NCBI GenBank assembly: GCA_019428905.1
Contig: JAHYJN010000003.1
Location: 24,112-88,111 of the forward strand
Direction: 5' to 3'
Source: Candidatus Brevefilum sp.
GTDB taxonomy: Bacteria > Chloroflexota > Anaerolineae > Anaerolineales > Anaerolineaceae
DNA: 64,000 nucleotides
Notes under the pieces: model-generated
What the model saw: only the letters and a program-made list of their open reading frames with translations
Database searches by the model: none
What the model was told of the DNA's origin: nothing
Shown: piece by piece, positions 55,991-64,000 of the stretch
Layout: each line of letters opens with the position of its first letter
How positions within the stretch are numbered: position 1 is the stretch's first letter
Position numbers and translations under genes: made by a program

Positions 55991-58756
55991 TTAAAATGCC
56001 AAGGGATCCTGCGTGGGTAAATGGATGCGGATCACGCGCCGCCCCCGGGATTGGAGTGCCTCAAGGTCGCCTTGGGCTTGCGCACGGGCAAGCACACCAA
56101 AGGTCACATCCATTTTGGGAATGATCAGGTCTGCTTCATGATCTTGCGTAATTTGCAAAAACAAGCCGTTATCCGCACCGCCTTTATGCAGCTGTCCCGT
56201 TGAATGTAAAAAGCGCGGACCAAAACCCAGGGTGGTAGCACGTCCGGTCTGTTCGAGGATGCGCTGTCGGAGGTCAGTTAATCGGGCTATTGTGTCCTCG
56301 TTTCGCGGCACGTAAGCGTTGATGGCAATGTAATCCCCCTCCCCAGCCAGTGCAGTGAACCCGGCGATTACCTCTGAAATTGACGCACAATCCTCAAGAG
56401 CCTCAAAATCCTGTCCAAAAACGCGGATGCCATCACGCTCCCAAATCGCGTCTGGTTCGGCTAATTGTCCTGTCTCGGCGAATTGGGCTAGCTTTTGCTT
56501 GGTCCGATCTTTGCTGTCCTGCACGTCAGGTTGGTCAAAAGCATTCACACCAAGAACGCTGCAGGCGATGGCAACCGCGAATTCCCACAAATAGAATTGT
56601 GCTGCCAGGTCATACAGGTCAGCCAACTGCAACACCACCACGTTATGTTGAGCCTTTCGCAGAGCATCGATCAAGGCATCCTTCTCACCGGAAACTCGCA
56701 GGTAAACAAACACACGATCGGGACTGTAGGCTTCAGCATCAAGTTGGGGCTCATCCGCAATCGGGACAATGCCCTTTCCCATTTTTCCGCTGCTTTCCGC
56801 AATCAGCTGTTCCAACCACGCCTCGATTGGTGCGACTGACTCGTCAGCTACCAGGGTCAATTTATCCTGATGGTGCTTAGCACTGACACCGAGGATGATC
56901 CCCAACAACGCACCGAGGTTCGTCTCCATCGGCTGCATAGGTGAACATGTTTCCAACATTTTCTCAGCTTGTGCCAGAAATTGATGCAAATCAATCCCAA
57001 TTAGCCCAGCCGGCACCAACCCAAAGTGGGTCAGTGCGGAATAGCGACCGCCCACATTCGGGTCTGCGGTAAACACAGCCCTGAAACCGCTGGTTTCACC
57101 GATCGCTGCCAGCTTACTGCCCGGGTCGGTGATCGCAGCGAAATGCGATGCCCAGCTTTCACCCACAGCTTCTTCCGCTTTACCCCTGAAATATTCAAAT
57201 AACACCAGCGGTTCACTGGTAGTGCCCGATTTGCTGGCCACAATGAATATTGTCTCAGGATAATCAACCCATGCTTCGATCTCACTAACCTGAGCCGGGA
57301 GGGTCGAATCGATAATTTTAAGCGACATCCCTTCTGATTTTGGCCCCAAGATCAGGCTCATCGTTTCCGGCGCCAGTGAAGAACCACCCATGCCAATAAC
57401 CAGGGCTTTGGTCAAGCCATCCGCCCGGCACTGTTTCACAAACCCCTCAATCTCGGTGATGGCTGCCTGGCTGGTCTTAGGCAAGTCTCGCCAACTTAAG
57501 CGTGTTTGAACCGTTTGTTTTCCTTCTGATGTGTTAGTCCAGATAGTCGGATCATTCCTGAAAATTTTCGCCACCAGGTCACCGTTTTTGAATAATTTCA
57601 CCTGCGAAGCAACTTTGTCTGCGAGTGAGCCAAGGTCACCTAAAAATTTCCGTCTTTCTGCCTCAATTGCTTCCAACAGACCGTCGAAAGACTCGGCAAA
57701 TTTCCGCACACCTTCATCCTCCAACGCCTGGGTGATCTCATCCAGTGAGAGTCCCAGGTCTGAGAGCAGCTCAAAATCTGCTTTAGCCCGATCCAAGTCC
57801 TGGTCAATCCGGATGGCCGGATCGCCGTGGTCTAAATAAGCAGCTAAAGTCTCAGGCGGTACGGTGTTGACCGTGTTTTCTGCCACTAACTCGTCCACAT
57901 ACAGGACATCAGAATAAGCCGGGTCTTTGGTGCTGGTCGAAGCCCATAAAGGACGTTGTTTCTGCGCTCCAGCCCTAGCTAAGCGGGCAAATCGTGGAGC
58001 AGCAAAAAAGTCGAGATATGCCTGGTAAGCCAAACGGGTGTTGTCAATCGCCAGCTTTCCTTGCAAACTTCGGGCTTGGTCTGCACCTGCGCCACCCTCA
58101 TCAACAATCTGCTGTAAGCGTTCATTAGCTTTTGTATCAAGCCGAGAAACAAAAAATGATGCGACCGAAGCAATCCGAGAGACATCCTGCCCCTGGTCAA
58201 GCCGTTTTTCCAATCCGGCTAGATATGCCTCCATCACCTCGAGATATCGTTTTCGAGAAAAAATGAGCGTGACATTCACATTGATTCCAGCCGAAATCGC
58301 TTCAGTTATAGCGGGTAAACCAGCTTTGGTGGCTGGGATTTTAACCATCAAATTGGGACGGTCAACTTCCTTCCACAACCACTTGGCTTCATCAACCGTG
58401 TCCTGGGTTTCATCAGCCAGCTTAGGGTTGACTTCTAAGCTCACATAACCATCACGACCATTGCTAGCATCATAATAGGGTCTAAAAAGATCTGCCGCAT
58501 TCTGGATATCACGGATGGCCAACCTGTAAAAAATTTCCTCGGAGGACAATCCCGCCCAGGCCATCATTTGCAGGTCAGCGGCATAATCATTATCACTCTT
58601 AATCGCTTTTTCAAAGATACTGGGATTGGAGGTCATCCCCAGGATTTCTCGCCGTTCTATCATACCCTGAATGGTGCCATCCTGGATGAAGGACCGCTTT
58701 AGGTTGTCGTACCAAATCGATTGTCCCAGAAGTTGTAGTTTATTTACATTGCTCAT
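55991..58756 (-). CDS. Bifunctional transaldolase / glucose-6-phosphate isomerase
   Basis: At 921 residues the protein fuses TalB-like transaldolase (about 1-370; Schiff-base Lys in LMVKIPATKAG, NVNVTLIFS) to phosphoglucose isomerase (about 400-920; GMGGSSLAPETM, VASKSGTTSEP). It thus links the non-oxidative pentose phosphate route with glycolysis at fructose-6-phosphate/glucose-6-phosphate. Such fusions are known in several bacterial groups. AAGGAG lies 7 nt before ATG, which overlaps the rpiB stop by 4 nt. Confidence 0.94.
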   Translation of the reverse strand: MSNVNKLQLLGQSIWYDNLKRSFIQDGTIQGMIERREILGMTSNPSIFEKAIKSDNDYAADLQMMAWAGLSSEEIFYRLAIRDIQNAADLFRPYYDASNGRDGYVSLEVNPKLADETQDTVDEAKWLWKEVDRPNLMVKIPATKAGLPAITEAISAGINVNVTLIFSRKRYLEVMEAYLAGLEKRLDQGQDVSRIASVASFFVSRLDTKANERLQQIVDEGGAGADQARSLQGKLAIDNTRLAYQAYLDFFAAPRFARLARAGAQKQRPLWASTSTKDPAYSDVLYVDELVAENTVNTVPPETLAAYLDHGDPAIRIDQDLDRAKADFELLSDLGLSLDEITQALEDEGVRKFAESFDGLLEAIEAERRKFLGDLGSLADKVASQVKLFKNGDLVAKIFRNDPTIWTNTSEGKQTVQTRLSWRDLPKTSQAAITEIEGFVKQCRADGLTKALVIGMGGSSLAPETMSLILGPKSEGMSLKIIDSTLPAQVSEIEAWVDYPETIFIVASKSGTTSEPLVLFEYFRGKAEEAVGESWASHFAAITDPGSKLAAIGETSGFRAVFTADPNVGGRYSALTHFGLVPAGLIGIDLHQFLAQAEKMLETCSPMQPMETNLGALLGIILGVSAKHHQDKLTLVADESVAPIEAWLEQLIAESSGKMGKGIVPIADEPQLDAEAYSPDRVFVYLRVSGEKDALIDALRKAQHNVVVLQLADLYDLAAQFYLWEFAVAIACSVLGVNAFDQPDVQDSKDRTKQKLAQFAETGQLAEPDAIWERDGIRVFGQDFEALEDCASISEVIAGFTALAGEGDYIAINAYVPRNEDTIARLTDLRQRILEQTGRATTLGFGPRFLHSTGQLHKGGADNGLFLQITQDHEADLIIPKMDVTFGVLARAQAQGDLEALQSRGRRVIRIHLPTQDPLAF

Positions 58757-59217
58757 TGTTGATCTCCTTGTAGTTCTCGCTTTTCGATAGCTTTAATTTT
58801 TTTCACCCGGCGTAAGTGCCGCGCATCATCTGATGGCTCTGCATTTATAAAAGCTTGCATGATATGGATGGCTAGCTCAGAGCCAATAATCCTGGCCCCC
58901 AAACACAGCATATTCATCTGGTCATGCTCCACCCCCTGGGCAGCCGAATATGTGTCGTGACACAAGCAAGCATACACACCCACGATTTTGTTACCGGCAA
59001 TACAGGCACCCACACCGGAACCGCAGATCACAACCGCCCGATCAGCCTCACCTCTCACGATCGCCAGGCCGGCTTTTTCAGCGTAATCCGGGTAATCAAC
59101 GCTTTGTGTGGAATCTGTCCCTAAGTCTAGCGCTGTGTGACCAAGGGCTTGTATAGCCTTAATCACAGTGTCCTTTAGTGGGTAACCTGCATGATCAGCA
59201 GCAACAGCAATTTTCAT
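58753..59217 (-). CDS. rpiB: Ribose-5-phosphate isomerase B
   Basis: The 154-residue enzyme has AADHAGYPLKD, the catalytic Cys in VICGSGVGACIAGNK and CHDTYSAAQG. It interconverts ribose-5-phosphate and ribulose-5-phosphate. It lies between tkt and tal-pgi, overlapping the latter by 4 nt. Confidence 0.95.
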   Translation of the reverse strand: MKIAVAADHAGYPLKDTVIKAIQALGHTALDLGTDSTQSVDYPDYAEKAGLAIVRGEADRAVVICGSGVGACIAGNKIVGVYACLCHDTYSAAQGVEHDQMNMLCLGARIIGSELAIHIMQAFINAEPSDDARHLRRVKKIKAIEKRELQGDQQ

Positions 59218-59244
59218 TGTTCCCTTCTTTCTTAGTCGTGAAAA

Positions 59245-61275
59245 TCAGACAGGATCTTGATCAGCCAGGTTTGCAGAGCGCAACAGTGTTAATGCTTCAT
59301 CAAGAACCTTTGCCACGGTCAACCCATACTCCGCCATAACGATCTCGCCCGGTGCTGAAGCACCGAACTGATCAATCCCAATCACCTTACCCTGATCTCC
59401 AACCCACCGTTCCCAACCCAGTGTCGTCCCAGCTTCAACTGCCAAACGCAGCTTAACCGTTGGAGGCAGCACATCCGCCCGGTAGGCTTTGTCCTGTCTG
59501 GCGAACAGCTCCCAGCTGGGGAAGGAGACCACCCTAAGGTTCACACCTTCCGCAGCCAGGCTTTCACCGGCCTTTAGGACCAGATCCACCTCGGAACCAG
59601 ATGCCATCAAGATCAGCTCAGGGTCTTTTTCACCAAAATCTGCCAGCACATAGGCACCTTTTAATAGCTCTTCTGCACTGGCATAAACCTCACGATCGAT
59701 GATCGATGTGTTTTGCCGCGTCAGTACCAAAGCCACTGGCCCGTTATGACCAATCGCAAAACGCCAAGCTTGCGCTGTTTCATTGGCATCCGAAGGTCGA
59801 ATGGTTACCAAACCAGGAATCAACCGTAAACTGGTAACATGCTCAATCGGCTGATGCGTAGGTCCATCCTCACCCAAACCCACAGAATCGTGGGTAAACA
59901 CCCAAATGGAAGGGTATTCGGAGAGCGCTGATAAGCGTACAGCCCCGCGCATGTAATCTGAAAAGACTAAGAAAGTCCCTCCATAAGCGATCAACCCGCC
60001 ATGCACTGCCATGCCATTCACGATGGCACCCATTGCATGCTCTCGCACGCCAAAATGCATATTTCGACCTTCGCGTGTGCCAACTTGAAAATCAACTTCA
60101 TTGTTTATCCAGGTCTTATTTGAGGGTTCAAGATCTGCTGACCCTCCCATTAGCTCTGGCAGGACCTTTGCCAAGGCGTTTAAAGCCTTTCCGGAGGCTG
60201 AGCGGGTCGCCATGCCCTTTGCGTCGGGGGCGAAATTTGGAACGGCTGCTTGCCAATCCTGGGGCAATTCGCCTTTGACCCGCCGCTCAAATTCAGCTGC
60301 TAAATCAGGATAAGCTGCTCGATATGCTTCAAATCGTTGATTCCATTCCTGTTCGAGATCCCGCCCAAACGCACCCCGGGTTAGGAAGTGCTGGCGGATA
60401 TCATCAGGAATATAGAACCTGGGTTCGATCGGCCAGCCGGCATTCTTCTTAGCTTGCTCGATCTCATCCCAGCCGGGGGGTGAACCGTGCGCATCAGATG
60501 TGCCTGCCACCGTTGGCAGCCCATGCCCGATCATCGTGCGAACAAAAATGATTGAAGGCCGGGGATCAGCTTTGGCCACATCCACCGCTTCTACCAATCC
60601 ATCAATATCATAAGGATCCTGAACATGGCTGACATGCCAACCATAAGCGTCAAAGCGAGCTGCGCGATCCTCGGTAAAAGCTAAATCTGTAGGCCCATCA
60701 ATCGAAATCCGGTTATCATCGTAAAAGTAAACCAGTTTACCCAGCTTTAAATGTCCAGCCAGGGATGCTGCTTCAGATGAAATCCCTTCCATCAAGTCTC
60801 CATCGGTAACAATCGCATAGACATAATGGTCAACAATCTCGTGCCCGGGGCGGTTGAATTCCGCCGCCAGGTGGGATTCAGCAATCGCCATGCCGACACC
60901 ATTCGCAAATCCCTGGCCCAAGGGACCGGTGGTGACTTCAATTCCGGGTGTCATGCCATATTCCGGATGCCCGGGTGTGATGCTGCCCCATTGTCGAAAC
61001 GACTTTAAGTCCTCCAGTGAAATCTCATATCCGGTAAGATGCAGCATGGTATAGGCCAACATTGAACCATGACCACCTGAAAGGATGAACCGGTCGCGGT
61101 TGAACCACTTGGGATTCTTCGGGTTGAACTTCAGGCATTTCATAAAAACTGCGTAAGCCACACCGGCATTGCCCATCGGCAACCCGGGATGCCCTGAATT
61201 GGCGGTTTGAACACCGTCGACAGACACAAATTTAATTGTATTAATCGCTTTGGATTGTATGGATTGTTGACCCAT
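59245..61275 (-). CDS. tkt: Transketolase
   Basis: The 676-residue thiamine-diphosphate enzyme shows [30 protein letters not shown], the ThDP motif TDGDLMEG...YDDN, and the pyrimidine domain with [13 protein letters not shown] and GPTHQPIEH. It transfers two-carbon ketol units in the pentose phosphate pathway. AAAGGG precedes ATG. It is the first gene of the operon; the 276 nt upstream show no clear promoter. Confidence 0.96.
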   Translation of the reverse strand: MGQQSIQSKAINTIKFVSVDGVQTANSGHPGLPMGNAGVAYAVFMKCLKFNPKNPKWFNRDRFILSGGHGSMLAYTMLHLTGYEISLEDLKSFRQWGSITPGHPEYGMTPGIEVTTGPLGQGFANGVGMAIAESHLAAEFNRPGHEIVDHYVYAIVTDGDLMEGISSEAASLAGHLKLGKLVYFYDDNRISIDGPTDLAFTEDRAARFDAYGWHVSHVQDPYDIDGLVEAVDVAKADPRPSIIFVRTMIGHGLPTVAGTSDAHGSPPGWDEIEQAKKNAGWPIEPRFYIPDDIRQHFLTRGAFGRDLEQEWNQRFEAYRAAYPDLAAEFERRVKGELPQDWQAAVPNFAPDAKGMATRSASGKALNALAKVLPELMGGSADLEPSNKTWINNEVDFQVGTREGRNMHFGVREHAMGAIVNGMAVHGGLIAYGGTFLVFSDYMRGAVRLSALSEYPSIWVFTHDSVGLGEDGPTHQPIEHVTSLRLIPGLVTIRPSDANETAQAWRFAIGHNGPVALVLTRQNTSIIDREVYASAEELLKGAYVLADFGEKDPELILMASGSEVDLVLKAGESLAAEGVNLRVVSFPSWELFARQDKAYRADVLPPTVKLRLAVEAGTTLGWERWVGDQGKVIGIDQFGASAPGEIVMAEYGLTVAKVLDEALTLLRSANLADQDPV

Positions 61276-61551
61276 TTAAATGACCCTTTCATTCACTATT
61301 TTATGGAATTTTACCATAGTCACCTTTTGAGAAAAAAGCTGGGCTAATGTCTTGTTCTTATTTTCCGATCAGCCATAAGGTATAGACGAGGTGAAGGCTC
61401 TCATTCTTACTTGATTTCCGATGCCTGGTAGATGATACAATTAATCAACAGCCTTCCAGGTTTAGGGTAATATTTATTAAGCAACAAATGACCATCAGAA
61501 GTTCACCTATGCGAAACACGCGACTCTTTACATACTTAACCGAGGTCTGAT

Positions 61552-61767
61552 TTGAATAAAACTCGCTTTATCATCATCGCCATAACCCTCACAGCCGTCA
61601 GCCTGGCGTGGCTGCTGTTCACACCCACCCTCTTTTCGAATGCAGACACAGATGCCTCCCACTCAGCCCTGTATCGGAGTTTCTTGGTACCCGGTTTATC
61701 TCCGAAGACCCCCAAGGATGAGCGCCATGGTGTTCATCTTTCTGGATCATACAAGCATTGTTATTAA
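61552..61767 (+). CDS. Doubtful small secreted or truncated protein
   Basis: A 71-residue reading frame starts with TTG, with GAGG 6 nt upstream. It begins with a convincing signal-anchor segment (TRFIIIAITLTAVSLAWLLF). The rest is low in recognisable features and its last codons run into the convergent transporter gene. It may be the 5' remnant of a longer secreted protein. No family recognised. Confidence 0.35.
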   Translation: MNKTRFIIIAITLTAVSLAWLLFTPTLFSNADTDASHSALYRSFLVPGLSPKTPKDERHGVHLSGSYKHCY

Positions 61768-62757
61768 TAGGGCTCCGATCAAATAACACACCATGCCACC
61801 GACGAGAAATGAATATGCACGAACAGGCGATCCTTCAAACTCTCCATACACTAACCCCCACATCGAAGTCCACAAACCTGCAGTAAAACCCAATGGCCAG
61901 GATACAACTGAACTCAGGTTGCGGGTAGCATACGTGTGGATGATATTCCCCCCATAGTGGGCAAATCCGGCAATCATCCCGAGGCTGTGCGTTCGAAACC
62001 CATTCTTTCGGAATACTCCCCACTGCTTACGAACTGTAAGTATGCTACCTGAGGCAATCAAAGCACCCATAAAAGCACCCGAGCAGAGCACGGCCATGAA
62101 TGGTAAAGGGGCTAAACCTTGTGCCTGTGTGGTCGATTTCAACCCGTAGGATAAGCCAATCGTATAAGCAGGGATGAGCAAAGAGGATATGATCAGTAAT
62201 ATAACAGCCCTTTTGATTTCTTGCGGCTGATCTGAAAGCCCCGTAACAATATTGGCTGCTTTTTGAGATCGATGACGGATCCGACCTGCAATCATCGAAA
62301 GGACAACGGCAGCTAACAAGAAGCAAACTGAAGTTATGATTCTCCCAACACTTAAGCCCATCGGGACCCCGCCAATCAACGCTGAAAGTGCTGTACCACC
62401 GACCACATTGATCGATGCCTGCACAGGTTGTGTGACAGCTAAACCTAAAACCTGCATCACATATAATGACAGCTGGATGCCAATCACATAAAAAACGCCA
62501 CAAACCAAAGTGACCGTTATCCGCGAAGGATCGGATCGCCAAACGGATTGGATGTTCACCCATAAATTTTGGCCATCTAACAACAAGCCTGCTCCCCACA
62601 CAACCACCATCGAAACAACAAACAAAGTCAGGTAAAAAGCTTCCAGTGGATAATCGTCAAGATGCTTAAGCACGATAAACCATGATCCCCACATGGCAGC
62701 CGCAAGAAGACCCATGCTAATTGCGATTAGATTTGGAATATTAGGATCAAAATTCAT
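61747..62757 (-). CDS. RhaT/GRP-like sugar transporter (DMT superfamily)
   Basis: The 336-residue membrane protein has about ten helices. It shows AMWGSWFIVLKH in the first helix, and in the second half GAFMGALIASG and WPLGFTAGLWTSMWGLVYGE, the pattern of rhamnose-proton symporter and glucose/ribose uptake (GRP) proteins. ATG at 62757 has AAGGA 8 nt upstream. It lies 60 nt behind a PfkB-like kinase on the same strand, suggesting uptake and phosphorylation of one sugar. Specific sugar unknown. Confidence 0.78.
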   Translation of the reverse strand: MNFDPNIPNLIAISMGLLAAAMWGSWFIVLKHLDDYPLEAFYLTLFVVSMVVVWGAGLLLDGQNLWVNIQSVWRSDPSRITVTLVCGVFYVIGIQLSLYVMQVLGLAVTQPVQASINVVGGTALSALIGGVPMGLSVGRIITSVCFLLAAVVLSMIAGRIRHRSQKAANIVTGLSDQPQEIKRAVILLIISSLLIPAYTIGLSYGLKSTTQAQGLAPLPFMAVLCSGAFMGALIASGSILTVRKQWGVFRKNGFRTHSLGMIAGFAHYGGNIIHTYATRNLSSVVSWPLGFTAGLWTSMWGLVYGEFEGSPVRAYSFLVGGMVCYLIGALLITMLV

Positions 62758-62817
62758 CAATCAAATCCTTGAGGTATAAGAATCGCTTATAGCGATCATT
62801 TAATCAGAGGGAAATCT

Positions 62818-63738
62818 TCATCGGCTTAGATTCACCTGTTTCTTATACCATTCCAGTCGGGTAAAGGCTTTCTGGCTGAGGTCTACTAATGGATGCAAAG
62901 CGCCAAATTGGTGTAATGCCAAAGATGCGCTGACGCCGCCATACCAACCAGCGTGTTGTATATCAGCGGTGTGAGAAAATCCATAAACAAATCCACCACA
63001 GAACGCATTACCAGCACCGGTTACATCTAAGATGTTGCTCACCGGAAAAGCGGGGATGTGATAAATGTCACCTGAATCCCCTAAGATCAAACTCCCTAAT
63101 TCAGCCATACGCAACGCTGATACCTTGGCGCCATAATCCCGAAGTCGATAGATAATATCCGCTGGATCATCTTTTCCCGTCAATCGGCTGGCTTCACGCA
63201 GGTTAGGTGATACGATATCAATTAGGCTGCAATTCGATTGAAACAGCTCCCGATTTTCTGGTATGCAGAATTCATCCCAGGGCTCCCATAAAATCACCTG
63301 GCAACCCCGATCACGGAGGGATGGCACCCACAGCGCAACATCCCTCGGTGGGCAGTGCAAATGAACACCATGCAGTTCTGCATATACTTCAGGCAACTGA
63401 TCAGGTTTTGGGATGCAATCTTGCATGATCTGAAAATCTGTTTGAAATGTTTCATGACGAGTGCCATCTTTTTCAAACACCTGCCACGCGCGCGGCGTGG
63501 GGACATCGGTTAGGTTCTCAACGCCTGAAATATCAAAATAGGATTTCAATAAATTAAATTGGCTTTGATCAAAATCGTAACCCACACTAGAAACCAAACC
63601 TACCTGATCTGACCAGATCCGTATTCCCATGGCTCCATGGGTTAATCCACCGCCAAGAATGCCCAGCCTTTCTGTGCCGTCAGGCAGAATAATGTCATCA
63701 ATGATAATACTGCCAATAGAAAGATAATATCCTGTCAT
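62818..63738 (-). CDS. PfkB-family kinase-like protein with GAGN motif
   Basis: The 306-residue ribokinase-fold protein has an N-terminal GSIIIDDIILP, GGGLTHGAMGIRIW for the sugar site and ends with DVTGAGNAFCGGF. The usual GAGD, whose Asp is the catalytic base, reads GAGN. Similar GAGN variants are known in the MAK32-like branch. Either the enzyme is altered in activity or it has a regulatory role. AAGG lies 7 nt before ATG at 63738. It is upstream of the RhaT-like transporter. Confidence 0.78.
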   Translation of the reverse strand: MTGYYLSIGSIIIDDIILPDGTERLGILGGGLTHGAMGIRIWSDQVGLVSSVGYDFDQSQFNLLKSYFDISGVENLTDVPTPRAWQVFEKDGTRHETFQTDFQIMQDCIPKPDQLPEVYAELHGVHLHCPPRDVALWVPSLRDRGCQVILWEPWDEFCIPENRELFQSNCSLIDIVSPNLREASRLTGKDDPADIIYRLRDYGAKVSALRMAELGSLILGDSGDIYHIPAFPVSNILDVTGAGNAFCGGFVYGFSHTADIQHAGWYGGVSASLALHQFGALHPLVDLSQKAFTRLEWYKKQVNLSR

Positions 63739-63893
63739 CCTATGACCTTTTTTACACTGAAACCGCAACTTATCTTACAGGCAACAACGTTACCTAATCC
63801 ACCACAATTTATGACATGTCACTACATGATAAGGTGCATTGTGAATGCACCTTATCAAGTTGATGAAGATATCCAGGCAATCAAAACACCTGG

Positions 63894-64000
63894 TTACCGG
63901 CCAGCCGTTGCTGCCTGCATGAAAGCTTCAATGCGTTCAGGTGCCCATTCATCGAGTAATGCCTCTTTGGTCCATCCTGAGACCGATTTGAATGAACTGC
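63894..64000 (-). CDS. 3' end of an unidentified gene, cut by the window edge
   Basis: The minus strand reads an open frame entering from the right edge and ending with TAA at 63896-63894. The last 34 residues include GWTKEALLDEWAPERIEAF. It is too short to assign. It lies 155 nt upstream of the PfkB-like gene on the same strand and may share its operon. Confidence 0.55.
   Translation of the reverse strand, partial: SSFKSVSGWTKEALLDEWAPERIEAFMQAATAGR

Noticed and set aside
1..64000. CRISPR arrays, tRNA/rRNA genes, prophage or toxin-antitoxin modules
   Set aside because: No regular direct-repeat/spacer pattern, no cloverleaf or rRNA signature and no phage or toxin-antitoxin family was recognised on reading both strands; weak RNA genes could still be missed without a covariance search.

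Overview
The window is a mid-GC bacterial chromosome segment with about fifty protein genes on both strands. No rRNA, tRNA, CRISPR array, transposase or phage gene was recognised. The gene set resembles Chloroflexota of class Anaerolineae: many sugar-catabolic operons, a fused transaldolase/glucose-6-phosphate isomerase, polyphosphate glucokinase, DUF4230 and large cytosolic glycoside hydrolases. That assignment is inference from family knowledge; no search was run.

Layout. 1-350: a palindromic dispersed repeat, then a low-molecular-weight phosphatase. 0.9-4.4 kb (minus): a sugar-acid/lactone cluster with a PTE-family lactonase, a shikimate-dehydrogenase-like enzyme, a KDPG-type aldolase and a 5'-truncated hydroxyacid dehydrogenase. 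4.4-6.7 kb (plus): a 5'-truncated zinc dehydrogenase and an OYE-type flavin enzyme. The two truncated genes meet head to head, which suggests a deletion or an assembly breakpoint.

6.8-22.4 kb is the most coherent system. A LacI-type regulator heads a leftward operon: L-fucose/D-arabinose isomerase, a PHP-like protein, a dehydrogenase with two Rossmann domains, a SorD-like SDR, a fused E1 alpha-beta 2-oxoacid dehydrogenase and its E2. Rightward lie an RbsA/RbsC/RbsB-type sugar ABC importer and a PfkB kinase. Between them are two near-consensus divergent promoters, each with the same 14-bp operator abutting its -10 box. It reads as a self-regulated sugar uptake and catabolism regulon whose exact substrate is not evident.

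22.4-31.2 kb: an AEC transporter, a second copy of the dispersed repeat, a lipoprotein GH2 enzyme, an aldo/keto reductase, a cytosolic GH2 enzyme and xylulokinase. 31.3-41.5 kb: small or poorly known membrane proteins, DUF4230, a GNAT protein, a DUF255 (YyaL) protein, EF-P, a Cys-rich protein coupled to a HAD-DinB-like fusion, and FtsH. 41.5-44.4 kb (minus): YraN, MiaA and an acyl-CoA ligase. 44.5-50.8 kb (plus): a CinA-like protein with a degenerate C-terminal domain, an amidohydrolase (MTA/SAH deaminase type) fused to a CYTH-like domain, glycogen synthase and 4-alpha-glucanotransferase. 50.8-55.8 kb: an EamA transporter, an unusually short family-5 solute-binding protein, ferredoxin, polyphosphate glucokinase, MltG and RuvX. 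56-61.3 kb (minus): transketolase, RpiB and Tal-Pgi, a compact non-oxidative pentose phosphate operon. 61.5-64 kb: a small doubtful ORF, a RhaT/GRP-like sugar transporter, a PfkB-like kinase with a GAGN motif, and the 3' end of another gene.

Strongest leads: the twin-operator regulon with its double-Rossmann dehydrogenase, the deaminase-CYTH fusion, and the head-to-head truncated gene pair.
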